Part shown: positions 12,678 to 21,213 of the stretch, in pieces
Layout of the letters: each line of letters opens with the position of its first letter
How positions within the stretch are numbered: position 1 is the first letter of the stretch
Origin: CAZMMV01 sp964567475
GTDB lineage: Bacteria; Bacillota; Clostridia; Tissierellales; Tissierellaceae
NCBI GenBank assembly: GCA_964567475.1
Contig: CAZMMV010000022.1
Location: forward strand, 1 to 22,843
Length of the DNA: 22,843 nucleotides
Reading direction: 5' to 3'
Position numbers and translations under genes: made by a program
Notes under the pieces: generated by a model
The model's input: only the letters and a program-made list of their open reading frames with translations
Databases searched by the model: none
What the model was told of the DNA's origin: nothing

Positions 12678-14321
12678 ATGTTTAAAAGAAAAAATATTTT
12701 ATCTTTAGTATTAGCTGTTTTATTAGTTTTACCTAATACTATGGTAGTTGCTGAAGAATTGTTAGCAGAGACTCAACCAGATTTAATGGAGGGTGGTTTA
12801 TCCATTCCAGAAAGAAAGGCTAGCAATTGGGCATTAGATGAATTAGTAGATAGTGATAGATATGGATTATATAAAGCTGAGGATCTTTATAAGATAGATT
12901 TAAGAAGATCATTAAATGAAGGGCTAAAAGAAAGTTTGTTAGAAAACTTTAAAGAAAAATTAGAAAATACTAAATTAGAGAAAATAGAAAAACCAAATTT
13001 TTCAACAGAAGTTAAAACTTTAAAAACTCGTGGGGGTTTTTTGAGGGCAGTATATAATATTTTGATTTCCTATGAAGATGAAGAAAACTTGGGAAAAGAC
13101 CCTATAATGTATTTAAGTCATATAGGAGTTGTAGAGGGCAATGGAAAGGAATTGTTTTTAGACAGAAACATTACTGTAGAAGAAGGAATTTTATTTACAA
13201 AAAGAGCAATAGACTATATTTATGATAAAAACAACTTAGATTCTAAGGGACTAATGTGGAAGGTTGAAAATAATGGTAATACTGTTTATTTACTAGGTTC
13301 AATTCATTTTGGTAAAGCAGAATTATATCCATTTAGAAAGGATATATTAGATAATTTCTCTGATTCAGAAAAATTATATGTAGAAGTAGATATTTCTAAC
13401 CAAGAAAAATTAATGAAAATTATGATGGAGAAGATGGCAGAGATTGACGAAAAGCTTAAAAAAGATTTGCAGTACCAAGACGATACTACTTTAGATTCAG
13501 TCATAGATGAGAAATTGTATTCTAAAATAAAGACTATAATGGAGAAATATGATATATCAGAAGAAGAATATAAAAACTTGAAAATTCAAGGAGTAGATCA
13601 AAAGCTAAATGAAATAATTATGGATGAAATATTTGGAGAATTATTAGATGAAAATGAAGAAAAATTTAATGAGGAATTTGAAAAGGAATTAGAAGAAAAC
13701 ATGGAAGAACTGCTTGATAATGATTTAATGAAATTACTAATTGATGGACCAAAACTAGGAATAGATTTCTATTTTTTAGATAAGGCTAAAACTTTAAATA
13801 AGGAAATTGGAGAATTGGAATCTATTGAAAGTCAAATGGAATTGCTTTTTGGTGAGGGCGTTTCTGGAACTACTAGAGATGACATATCACAAGAAGAACA
13901 AATAGAAAGCCTAAAAGAAGTTTTAGAAAGTTTTGATGATGAAGGAAATATAATAGAAGATTTAGAACCTAAAAATGAAGAAGAATTTGAAGATGAAGAT
14001 TTTGAGGTGGAATTTGAAGTAGAAATGGATAAACTTTTACAAGAACAGCTAGATCAAATAGAGGGAATGTTTGAAGCCATTCGATCAGGAAATGGTGAGA
14101 AATTAGCTAAGATTTTTATGGACCAAGAGGGAGCAGAAATCTTTGGTGGGGAACTTATTGGAGAAAGAGATAAGAAGATGGCTAAAAAGATTGGAAAATT
14201 GCTTGAAGGAAAAGAAGAAAAGACTTATTTTATAGTAGTTGGAGCAGCACATTTTGTGGTAGATGATACAATAATAGATAACTTAATAAATATGGGATAT
14301 AAAGTAGAAAAGATTAAATAA
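12678..14321 (+). CDS. Secreted TraB/GumN-family protein with acidic insert
   Basis: A 547-residue protein with a signal peptide (1-25, ending near VAEELLAET). Residues about 40-185 are helical with an SLH-like feel (ASNWALDELVDSDRYGL, ITVEEGILFTKRAIDYIYD). The TraB/GumN domain starts at about 195 (GLMWKVENNGNTVYLLGSIHFG, with His) and ends at the C-terminus (YFIVVGAAHFVVDDTIIDNLINMGYKV). Between them lies a long Glu/Asp-rich insert (about 320-345 and 427-450). TraB/GumN proteins are Tiki-like metalloprotease relatives; conserved GxxH motifs at both ends form the active site. Location is probably extracytoplasmic. The substrate is unknown. It ends the operon started at 10658; the spacing to the previous gene is 53 nt. 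Confidence 0.8.
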   Translation: MFKRKNILSLVLAVLLVLPNTMVVAEELLAETQPDLMEGGLSIPERKASNWALDELVDSDRYGLYKAEDLYKIDLRRSLNEGLKESLLENFKEKLENTKLEKIEKPNFSTEVKTLKTRGGFLRAVYNILISYEDEENLGKDPIMYLSHIGVVEGNGKELFLDRNITVEEGILFTKRAIDYIYDKNNLDSKGLMWKVENNGNTVYLLGSIHFGKAELYPFRKDILDNFSDSEKLYVEVDISNQEKLMKIMMEKMAEIDEKLKKDLQYQDDTTLDSVIDEKLYSKIKTIMEKYDISEEEYKNLKIQGVDQKLNEIIMDEIFGELLDENEEKFNEEFEKELEENMEELLDNDLMKLLIDGPKLGIDFYFLDKAKTLNKEIGELESIESQMELLFGEGVSGTTRDDISQEEQIESLKEVLESFDDEGNIIEDLEPKNEEEFEDEDFEVEFEVEMDKLLQEQLDQIEGMFEAIRSGNGEKLAKIFMDQEGAEIFGGELIGERDKKMAKKIGKLLEGKEEKTYFIVVGAAHFVVDDTIIDNLINMGYKVEKIK

Positions 14322-14505
14322 TATATTGAAACTTCTACTATTTATGGTAGGAAATGATTATTTTAATTTAAATCCCATTGTAAGAGTTCACTTAAGCTAA
14401 ACTTTAATTCTTTAAATTGTATAAATCGGATTAAATATCAAACAATAATTAAACAATAATTTATTATTTAATTAAAACAAATTAAAGAATAGGAGAATAC
14501 AAATC

Positions 14506-15978
14506 ATGGGAATAAAAGATATAGGGTGGAATTTAGATAATAGTTATTTAAATCTTCCAGATAAATTTTTTACAAAGGTTGAGGCAAATCCAGTAAGTTT
14601 ACCAAAATTAGAAATTATTAATGATGTATTGGCAAAAGAATTGGGATTTAATATAAAAGAGTTGAAAAGTCAAGAGGGTATAGAGATACTAGCTGGTAAC
14701 AAATATCCTGAGGGAGCAGCTAGTATAGCTCAGGCCTATGTAGGCCATCAATTTGGGTACTTTACTATGCTAGGAGATGGTAGAGCTATACTAATAGGTG
14801 AGCAAATAAGTCCTAAAGGTGAAAGATTTGATATAAAGTTAAAGGGCTCGGGAAGGACTCCTTATTCTCGTGGTGGAGATGGTAGGGCAGGACTTGGACC
14901 AATGTTAAGAGAATATCTTATTAGTGAGAGTATGTACAATCTTAGAATTCCAACAACTCGTGGATTAGCTGTAGTTACTACAGGAGATAAGATATATAGA
15001 GAAAGTCTATTGCCTGGTGGTATTCTAACTAGAGTAGCTAAAAGTCATATAAGAGTTGGTAGTTTTCAGTTTGCAGCAAACTTTGGAAATATAGAAGATA
15101 TTAAATCCATTGCAGATTATTCTATTGAAAGACACTTTCCAAATCTTAAAAATGAAGAAAATCCTTATTTGGCACTTCTAGAAGAAATAATAAAAGTCCA
15201 AGGATATCTTATTTCTAGATGGCAGTTAGTAGGCTTTATTCATGGCGTAATGAATACTGATAATATGACTATTAGTGGTGAAACGATTGATTATGGACCA
15301 TGTGCTTTTATGAATATTTATGATCCTTCAACTGTATTTAGTTCTATAGATAGAAATGGTAGATATAAATATGAAAATCAACCTGATATAGGAGGTTGGA
15401 ACCTTGCAAGACTTGCAGAATCACTACTACCCCTAATTCATAAGGATAAATATAAATCTATAAAAATTGCTGAAGAAACTATAAAAAATTATAATTATAT
15501 ATATTATAATAACTGGCTTAAGGGAATGAGGTTAAAACTTGGTATTTTAAATGAAGAAAAAGAAGACGAAGCTTTAATAAATGGACTTCTTGATCTGATG
15601 AAGAAATATAAGTCGGATTTTACTAACACCTTTGTTGGATTGACAGAGGAGCGTTTTCAAGCCTTGGAAAGATCAGTTTTATTTAAAAGTGAAGACTTTA
15701 AAGAATGGAATAATAGATGGAGTTCTAGGTTAGAAAGACAGGAAGCTTCCTTAGAATTATATAAAGAAACAATGAAAGATAACAATCCTATAGTAATTCC
15801 TAGAAATCATCAAGTAGAAAGAGCATTAGAATTAGCTGTTGAAAAAGAAGATTATACAAAATTCAATAGGCTTCTGAAGGTATTATCTACACCCTATAAT
15901 TATGATGAAGTGTATGAAGAGTATATGCTAGCTCCGGAACCTTCAAAGACACCATATAAAACCTATTGTGGAACATAG
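14506..15978 (+). CDS. selO: SelO/YdiU pseudokinase, protein AMPylator
   Basis: A 490-residue protein of the SelO (YdiU/UPF0061) family, which transfers AMP from ATP to Ser/Thr/Tyr of target proteins and is tied to redox stress. Visible: GDGRAILIGEQ (about 90-100), the Lys113 region KLKGSGRTPYSRGGDGR (111-127), LREYLISESMYNLRIPTTRGLAVV, the active-site strand FIHGVMNTDN with H246, N250, D252, N253, and D262 in DYGPCAF. The C-terminus YKTYCGT has a Cys third from the end, where animal SelO carries Sec and other bacterial ones a Cys; a disulfide there regulates the enzyme in known members. AGGAG precedes the ATG. The last codons are duplicated 6.6 kb away, and the gene lacks its own terminator. 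Confidence 0.95.
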   Translation: MGIKDIGWNLDNSYLNLPDKFFTKVEANPVSLPKLEIINDVLAKELGFNIKELKSQEGIEILAGNKYPEGAASIAQAYVGHQFGYFTMLGDGRAILIGEQISPKGERFDIKLKGSGRTPYSRGGDGRAGLGPMLREYLISESMYNLRIPTTRGLAVVTTGDKIYRESLLPGGILTRVAKSHIRVGSFQFAANFGNIEDIKSIADYSIERHFPNLKNEENPYLALLEEIIKVQGYLISRWQLVGFIHGVMNTDNMTISGETIDYGPCAFMNIYDPSTVFSSIDRNGRYKYENQPDIGGWNLARLAESLLPLIHKDKYKSIKIAEETIKNYNYIYYNNWLKGMRLKLGILNEEKEDEALINGLLDLMKKYKSDFTNTFVGLTEERFQALERSVLFKSEDFKEWNNRWSSRLERQEASLELYKETMKDNNPIVIPRNHQVERALELAVEKEDYTKFNRLLKVLSTPYNYDEVYEEYMLAPEPSKTPYKTYCGT

Positions 15979-15979
15979 A
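15954..15979 (+). repeat. Direct repeat, copy 1 (end of selO)
   Basis: The 26 bases beginning ATATAAAACC and ending GGAACATAGA recur exactly at 22596-22621. Copy 1 covers the last seven codons and the stop codon (15976-15978) of selO. No terminator follows it. Confidence 0.9.
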
Positions 15980-16088
15980 TAAGGACTTTGTTTTTCTTTC
16001 TAATTAGTATGTAATTGGATGAAATAGTATTATTTTTAAAGAATAAGCTATTGTTTTTAAAGGAAAAATTTAAAGGGGAGAAAATACA

Positions 16089-17543
16089 ATGGAGGATTTT
16101 AAAAACTTTACATTGCCTAAATTAGTAAATGATGATGACAATACTGAATTATTAAAACAAATAAAAGTAGCAAAATTAATTTGTTCTCAGTTAGATGGAG
16201 TAATAGAAAATTCTTTTGATGGTATATATATTACAGATGGGGAAGCAAATACCTTGAAAATAAATAAAGCATATGAAAGAATAACTAACATAAAAAAGGA
16301 AAAATTAATAGGAAAGAATATGAAAGATATTCTTAAAGAAGGTATTATATCGCAGTCAGGAACATTATTAGCTCTTGATAAAAAAAGAGATATAACTATT
16401 CAACAAACATTTAATAATGGTAAAACTGTATTAATATCTTCTAATCCAGTATTTGATGAAGATAATAATGTAACAATGGTAGTTACAAATGTTAGGGATA
16501 TAACAGAACTTAATGAGTTAAACAATAAATTAGCAAAAAAAGTAGAAGTTACAGAGAGATATCAATCTGAAATTGATTCTATAAAGGATCAGTTGTTAAA
16601 TCATTTTAAAATAATTACTAATAATAAAAACACTCTTAATTTAATTAAAAAGGCAAAGAAAATCGCTCCTATAGATGTAACTGTACTTTTACTAGGTGAA
16701 ACTGGAGTAGGTAAAGAATTATTAGCGAAATATATATATGAAAATAGTTCTAGATCTGATAAGTATTTTTTTAAAGTTAATTGTGGAGCCATACCATCTA
16801 ATCTGATAGAAAGTCAATTGTTTGGATATGAAAAAGGTGCATTTACAGGAGCTAATAAAAGGGGTAAAATGGGTATATTTGAAGCAGCTAATGGAGGCAC
16901 AGTCTTACTAGATGAAATAGGAGAATTACCCTTAGACCTTCAAGTAAGATTTTTAAGAGTATTACAAGAAGGTGAAATTACTAGAGTTGGTGGCATAGAA
17001 CCGATAAAGGTAGATGTTAGAATACTTGCAGCTACAAATAAAGATTTAGAAAAAATGGTTCAAAAAGGATTATTTAGAGAAGATTTATATTATAGATTAA
17101 ATGTAGTGCCATTGACTATTCCACCACTTAGAGAAAGAGTTGATGATATACCATTGTTAATTAATGATTTTCTAGGGGATTTAAATTTAAAATATGGATT
17201 TAATAAAAGTGTGGATGATGAGGTTATAAATGTACTTTGTAAATACAATTGGCCTGGCAATATAAGAGAATTAAAAAATATAATTGAAAGAGTTATTTTA
17301 ATGAGTAGTTCTAATATTATAGGGGTAAAGGATTTACCTGTGGAGTTTGAAATGGACATGCATAGACCTAAATTAAAAGATTTAGATGATGGTATAGATT
17401 TGAATAATATAATAACAGAGTATGAAATGAATTTAATTAACTGGGCTTATAGTAGGTGTGGAAATGTGAGAGATGCTGCCAAATTCTTAGGTCTTCATCC
17501 ATCTACATTTGTAAGAAAGAGGCAAAGGGGTAATAAACTTTAA
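16089..17543 (+). CDS. Sigma-54-dependent transcriptional activator, PAS-AAA+-Fis HTH
   Basis: A 484-residue enhancer-binding protein. In order: a PAS domain (about 38-140, DGIYITDGEANTLKINKAYERITNIKKEKLIGKNM), a coiled linker (about 145-170), the AAA+ domain with Walker A GETGVGKE (203-210), the sigma-54-contacting loop GAFTGA (250-255), Walker B GGTVLLDEIGEL, sensor regions (VDVRILAATNKDL) and an arginine finger stretch, then a Fis-type HTH (about 448-482, CGNVRDAAKFLGLHPSTFVRKRQ). No receiver domain, so control is by a ligand or partner of the PAS domain, plausibly a metabolite of the pathway. The target is surely the adjacent -24/-12 promoter. AAGGGGAG lies 7 nt before the ATG. Confidence 0.95.
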   Translation: MEDFKNFTLPKLVNDDDNTELLKQIKVAKLICSQLDGVIENSFDGIYITDGEANTLKINKAYERITNIKKEKLIGKNMKDILKEGIISQSGTLLALDKKRDITIQQTFNNGKTVLISSNPVFDEDNNVTMVVTNVRDITELNELNNKLAKKVEVTERYQSEIDSIKDQLLNHFKIITNNKNTLNLIKKAKKIAPIDVTVLLLGETGVGKELLAKYIYENSSRSDKYFFKVNCGAIPSNLIESQLFGYEKGAFTGANKRGKMGIFEAANGGTVLLDEIGELPLDLQVRFLRVLQEGEITRVGGIEPIKVDVRILAATNKDLEKMVQKGLFREDLYYRLNVVPLTIPPLRERVDDIPLLINDFLGDLNLKYGFNKSVDDEVINVLCKYNWPGNIRELKNIIERVILMSSSNIIGVKDLPVEFEMDMHRPKLKDLDDGIDLNNIITEYEMNLINWAYSRCGNVRDAAKFLGLHPSTFVRKRQRGNKL

Positions 17544-17549
17544 TCTATG

Positions 17550-17583
17550 TTGCATATATGATTTTCGTTGCATATATGCAACG
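17550..17583. promoter_or_regulatory. Candidate upstream activating site of the sigma-54 activator
   Basis: CGTTGCATATATGCAACG (17566-17583) is a perfect 18-bp palindrome, and its half TTGCATATATG is repeated at 17550-17560, exactly 18 bp upstream. Two helically phased-looking elements about 175 bp upstream of a -24/-12 promoter and next to the activator gene are as expected for an enhancer of a Fis-type HTH protein. Confidence 0.6.
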
Positions 17584-17628
17584 AAACTTGAAGGGAACTG
17601 AAAAATCCGTAGTTTGAGAATGTTTAGA

Positions 17629-17683
17629 AAATTAAGGCTTATATTTGATGCAAAAATGCATCAAATATAAGCCTTAATTTTTT
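17629..17683 (+). terminator. Terminator of the activator gene
   Basis: A 24-bp perfect stem (17629-17652 with 17657-17680), loop AAAA, and a T-run to 17683. It separates the activator gene transcript from the catabolic operon, so the latter depends on its own sigma-54 promoter. Confidence 0.85.
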
Positions 17684-17755
17684 CATAGGATTTAAATTTA
17701 GTGATGAATGTATTGAAAATGCTAGATTTATTTTAATATAAGCTCTTTTATAATA

Positions 17756-17772
17756 TTGGCACAGTACTTGCA
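17756..17772 (+). promoter_or_regulatory. Sigma-54 (-24/-12) promoter of the 4-hydroxybutyrate operon
   Basis: TTGGCAC (17756-17762), 5 nt, TTGCA (17768-17772), a perfect match to the -24/-12 consensus with correct GG-to-GC spacing. Transcription should start near 17784, about 40 nt before abfD. It requires the AAA+ activator encoded just upstream. Confidence 0.9.
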
Positions 17773-17823
17773 ACTATATATTGGTGTAAGCAATTAAAAT
17801 AAAATTTTGAAAGGATGATTATA

Positions 17824-19278
17824 ATGGCTTTAATGACAGGAGATCAATATGTAGAAAGTCTTAGAAAAATGGATTTAAAAGTTTATATGTTTGGAGAATT
17901 AGTTGAAAATGTGGTGGATAACCCTATTCTTCGCCCATCAATGAATTCAGTAAAAATGACATATGATTTAGCAGAACTTCCAGAGTATCAAGATTTAATG
18001 GTAACTAAATCTAATTTAACTGGAAATAAGATTAATCGTTTTAATAATATACATTTTAGTTCAGCTGAGTTGGTTAAAAAAGTAAAAATGCAAAGACTAC
18101 TAGGTCAGAAAACAGCTTCTTGCTTTCAAAGATGTGTAGGTATGGATGCATTTAACTCAGTATTTAGTACAACATTTGAAATGGATAAAGCTAAAGGAAC
18201 AAATTATCATGAAAAATTTATTGAATATATGAAATATGTTGAGGAAAATGATTTAACAGTTGATGGAGCTATGACTGATCCAAAAGGGGACAGAGGATTG
18301 TCCCCAAGTAAACAATCGGATCCTGATATGTACTTAAGAGTTGTAGAAAGAAGAGAAGATGGGATTGTAGTTAGAGGGGCAAAAGCTCATCAAACTGGTA
18401 TTGTAAATTCACATGAAGTATTAGTAATGCCAACTATTGCTATGAGACCAGAAGATAAGGACTATGCAGTATCATTTTCTGTACCTACAGATACAGATGG
18501 TATATTTATGATTGTAGGTCGTCAATCATGTGATACAAGGAAACTTGAAGAGGATGCAGATATTGATGTAGGAAATAGGGAATTTGGTGGTATGGAGGCA
18601 TTAGTTATTTTTGATGATGTATTTGTTCCAAATGAAAGAATATTCCTAGACGGAGAAACTGAATTTGCAGGAATGTTAGTAGAACGATTTGCAGGCTATC
18701 ATAGACAAAGTTATGGTGGATGTAAGGTAGGTGTAGGAGATGTATTGATAGGTGCATCTGCTTTAATTGCTGAATATAATGGTGCTGATAGAGCTTCTCA
18801 TGTTAAAGATAAAATAATAGAGATGACGCACTTAAATGAAACACTTTATGCGTGTGGTATTGCTTGTTCATCTGAAGGTCAAAAAACTGATTCAGGTAAC
18901 TATCTAATTGATTTACTATTAGCTAATGTATGTAAACAAAATGTAACTAGATTTCCTTATGAAATAGTTAGATTAGCAGAAGATATAGCAGGTGGATTAA
19001 TGGTAACAGCTCCTTCTGAAAAGGATTTAAGACATGAAAAATTAGGACCATATGTTGAAAAATATCTTAAAGGTATTGGTTCAGTTTCAGTTGAAAATCG
19101 TTTAAGGATTTTAAGATTAATTGAAAACTTAGCCTTAGGTGCAGCTGCAGTAGGATATAGAACAGAATCTATGCATGGAGCGGGTTCACCGCAAGCACAA
19201 AGAATTATGATTGCTAGACAAGGAAATATACCTCACAAGAAAGAATTGGCAAAAAACATAGCAAACATTAAAGAATAA
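17824..19278 (+). CDS. abfD: 4-hydroxybutyryl-CoA dehydratase / vinylacetyl-CoA delta-isomerase
   Basis: A 484-residue flavin and [4Fe-4S] enzyme that dehydrates 4-hydroxybutyryl-CoA to crotonyl-CoA through a ketyl radical and isomerises vinylacetyl-CoA. It follows the Clostridium aminobutyricum enzyme closely, as recalled. The cluster ligands are all there: C100 and C104 (ASCFQRCVGMD), H293 and C300 (GYHRQSYGGC). Other hallmarks: MTDPKGDRGLSPS, RGAKAHQTG and MTHLNETLYACGIACSS. The C-terminal region is a few residues shorter than in that reference. The start at 17824 (MALMTGDQY) follows AAAGGATGAT; an upstream in-frame start at 17815 is within the ribosome binding site. It is first in a sigma-54 operon. 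The enzyme is oxygen-sensitive. Confidence 0.95.
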   Translation: MALMTGDQYVESLRKMDLKVYMFGELVENVVDNPILRPSMNSVKMTYDLAELPEYQDLMVTKSNLTGNKINRFNNIHFSSAELVKKVKMQRLLGQKTASCFQRCVGMDAFNSVFSTTFEMDKAKGTNYHEKFIEYMKYVEENDLTVDGAMTDPKGDRGLSPSKQSDPDMYLRVVERREDGIVVRGAKAHQTGIVNSHEVLVMPTIAMRPEDKDYAVSFSVPTDTDGIFMIVGRQSCDTRKLEEDADIDVGNREFGGMEALVIFDDVFVPNERIFLDGETEFAGMLVERFAGYHRQSYGGCKVGVGDVLIGASALIAEYNGADRASHVKDKIIEMTHLNETLYACGIACSSEGQKTDSGNYLIDLLLANVCKQNVTRFPYEIVRLAEDIAGGLMVTAPSEKDLRHEKLGPYVEKYLKGIGSVSVENRLRILRLIENLALGAAAVGYRTESMHGAGSPQAQRIMIARQGNIPHKKELAKNIANIKE

Positions 19279-19325
19279 TTTTGCTACAAATAGCCTGATA
19301 GCCTTATGAAAGGAGATAATTAAAC

Positions 19326-19613
19326 ATGTTAAGTAATATTGAAAAGTTTATGATTGATGAAATAAGACCTTATTTATCACAACATTATGGTGATATAGAA
19401 GTTATATCTTTTGAAGGTGGTATTTTAAGCGTAAGGCTATTAGGACAATGTAGTGGTTGTCCTGGAGCAAAATATACCATAGAAGATTTTGTTGAAGCTA
19501 AGATAATAGAAGCTATTCCCCAGGTAAAAGAAGTTTTTTTAGTTAATGATATAAGTAATGAATTATATGATTTTGGTAGGCAACTTCTAAATAGGAATAT
19601 AGAAGGTGAATAA
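19326..19613 (+). CDS. NifU C-terminal-domain-like Fe-S protein
   Basis: A 95-residue protein with the NifU-type C-terminal fold: MLSNIEKFMIDEIRPYLSQHYGDIEVISFEGGILSVRLLGQ is split between the helix-strand units, then CSGCPGA, the CxxC cluster motif that binds a transient [4Fe-4S] with a partner subunit, and a helix IEDFVEAKIIEAIPQVKEV. The last 20 residues (ISNELYDFGRQLLNRNIEGE) are an extra helical tail beyond the usual domain. Known members are scaffold or carrier proteins for cluster assembly. Placed right after abfD in the operon, it may deliver or repair the dehydratase cluster, which is inference. AAAGGAGATAATTAAAC precedes the ATG. Confidence 0.85.
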   Translation: MLSNIEKFMIDEIRPYLSQHYGDIEVISFEGGILSVRLLGQCSGCPGAKYTIEDFVEAKIIEAIPQVKEVFLVNDISNELYDFGRQLLNRNIEGE

Positions 19614-19880
19614 ATGAGATTATGTATTGTATATTGTGGAGGCTGTAATCCAAAATATGATAGAAAAGCAATGGTAAAAAAGTTAAGTAAAGAATATAAT
19701 AATATTACAATTTGTAATTATGAAAATGGTGAAGAATGTGACTTAGTATTGGTTTTATCAGGATGTAAGGTTGCATGTATAGAACATGATCACATAGTAG
19801 GAAGATTTGAAAAGGTTATAGTAAAAGGATTAAGAGATTATGAAAAAATAGTATATGCCATAGAAACTAATAATAGTTAA
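19614..19880 (+). CDS. Small Cys-rich protein of unknown function
   Basis: An 88-residue protein that starts 1 nt after the previous stop. Cysteines at 4, 8, 11, 34, 42, 51 and 55: CGGC (8-11) in YCGGCNPKYDR near the N-terminus and C51-x3-C55 in LSGCKVACIEHD near the middle. The pattern of a short strand, CxxC, helix, strand, cysteine-rich turn suggests a thioredoxin-like or metal-binding domain that carries a thiol pair or a cluster. I have no family name for it. Its place between a NifU-like gene and the CoA-transferase gene, in one operon with an Fe-S dehydratase, suggests a redox or maturation role. Confidence 0.7.
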   Translation: MRLCIVYCGGCNPKYDRKAMVKKLSKEYNNITICNYENGEECDLVLVLSGCKVACIEHDHIVGRFEKVIVKGLRDYEKIVYAIETNNS

Positions 19881-19898
19881 TTGAAAGGTGTGAATGAA

Positions 19899-21212
19899 TT
19901 GACATGGAGAAAAGTATTTAAGGAAAAGATTGTATTGGCAGATGAAGCAGTAAATCATATTAAACCTGAAAACAAAGTAGTTATAGGACATGCTGTTGGA
20001 GAACCTTCAACTCTTGTAGATGCAATGGTAAAGAATAAAAATAACTATTCTAATGTTGAATTAATTCATATGGTAACAATGGGTAAAGCTGAATATGCAA
20101 AGGTTGGGATGGAAAATAACTTCAGACATAATTCTATGTTTGTAGGGGGAAATACAAGAGATGCAGTAGCTTCTGATAGGGCAGATTTTACACCATGTTT
20201 TTTTTCGGAAGTTCCAAGAATATTAAAAGAGAATATGACTATTGATGTTGCTCTTATACAAATAACTCCTCCAGATGAATACGGATACTGTAGTTTTGGA
20301 GTTTCCAATGATTATACAAAGCCTGCGGCGGAAGTTGCTAAAATAGTAATTGCAGAGATGAATAATCAAATGCCAAAGACTATGGGAGACAATTTTATAC
20401 ATATATCTGATATAGATTATATTGTAGAAAGTTCTCATCCTATAATTGAGCTTCAGCCAGCCAAGATAGGTGAAATAGAAAAGGCTATAGGAGAAAATTG
20501 TGCATCATTAATAGAGGATGGTTCAACATTACAATTAGGAATTGGGGCTATACCAGATGCAGTATTGTTATTTTTAAAGGATAAAAAAGATTTAGGAATT
20601 CATTCTGAAATGATTTCAGATGGTGTTGTTGAACTAGTGGAATCAGGAGTAATAACAAATAAATATAAAACCATACATCCAGGAAAAATAGTTGTAACTT
20701 TTCTAATGGGGACTAAAAGGCTTTATGACTTTGTTAATGATAATCCAATGGTTGAAATGTATTCAGTAGACTATGTTAATGATCCAGTTGTTATCATGCA
20801 AAATCATAAAATGATATCTATTAATTCTTGTGTAGAAGTTGATTTAATGGGCCAAGTAGCATCAGAAAGTATAGGAAAACGACAAATTAGTGGAGTAGGA
20901 GGTCAGGTTGATTTCGTTAGAGGTTCAAATATGTCTAAGAATGGTAAATCTATTATAGCTATGCCATCTACTGCAGCTAAAGGTAAGATATCTAGGATAG
21001 TTAATTTATTAGATGAAGGAGCAGCAGTGACAACATCAAGAAATGATGTTGATTATATAGTTACAGAATATGGAGTTGCAAAGCTTAAAGGAAAAACACT
21101 GAAAGAGAGAGCTTCAGCATTAATTAAGATTGCTCATCCTGATTTTAGAGATTCTTTAAATTCTGAGTTTGAAAATAGATTTCTAAATAAAAGAAACTGT
21201 AAGGAGGAATAA
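19899..21212 (+). CDS. abfT: 4-hydroxybutyrate CoA-transferase
   Basis: A 437-residue family I CoA-transferase that moves CoA from acetyl-CoA (or butyryl-CoA) to 4-hydroxybutyrate. Matches the Clostridium aminobutyricum AbfT and Cat2 pattern: SLIEDGSTLQLGIGAIPDAVL, the catalytic Glu E237 in GIHSEMISDGV, TFLMGTKRLYDF, SGVGGQVDFVRG, AVTTSRNDVDYIVTEYGVAKLKGK and RALINIAHPDF-type end. The frame is open from TTG at 19881, but by comparison with the AbfT start (MDWKK) I place initiation at TTG 19899, with AAAGGTGTG 6 nt upstream. A TTG start may moderate expression. It lies between the Cys-rich gene and the permease gene (1 nt after its stop). Confidence 0.93.
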   Translation: MTWRKVFKEKIVLADEAVNHIKPENKVVIGHAVGEPSTLVDAMVKNKNNYSNVELIHMVTMGKAEYAKVGMENNFRHNSMFVGGNTRDAVASDRADFTPCFFSEVPRILKENMTIDVALIQITPPDEYGYCSFGVSNDYTKPAAEVAKIVIAEMNNQMPKTMGDNFIHISDIDYIVESSHPIIELQPAKIGEIEKAIGENCASLIEDGSTLQLGIGAIPDAVLLFLKDKKDLGIHSEMISDGVVELVESGVITNKYKTIHPGKIVVTFLMGTKRLYDFVNDNPMVEMYSVDYVNDPVVIMQNHKMISINSCVEVDLMGQVASESIGKRQISGVGGQVDFVRGSNMSKNGKSIIAMPSTAAKGKISRIVNLLDEGAAVTTSRNDVDYIVTEYGVAKLKGKTLKERASALIKIAHPDFRDSLNSEFENRFLNKRNCKEE

Positions 21213-21213
21213 G

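Noticed and set aside
14322..14505. A terminator after the TraB gene or a promoter of selO
   Set aside because: Only a weak CTAC/GTAG hairpin near 14335-14350 and A/T-rich sequence without a convincing -35/-10 pair are visible.
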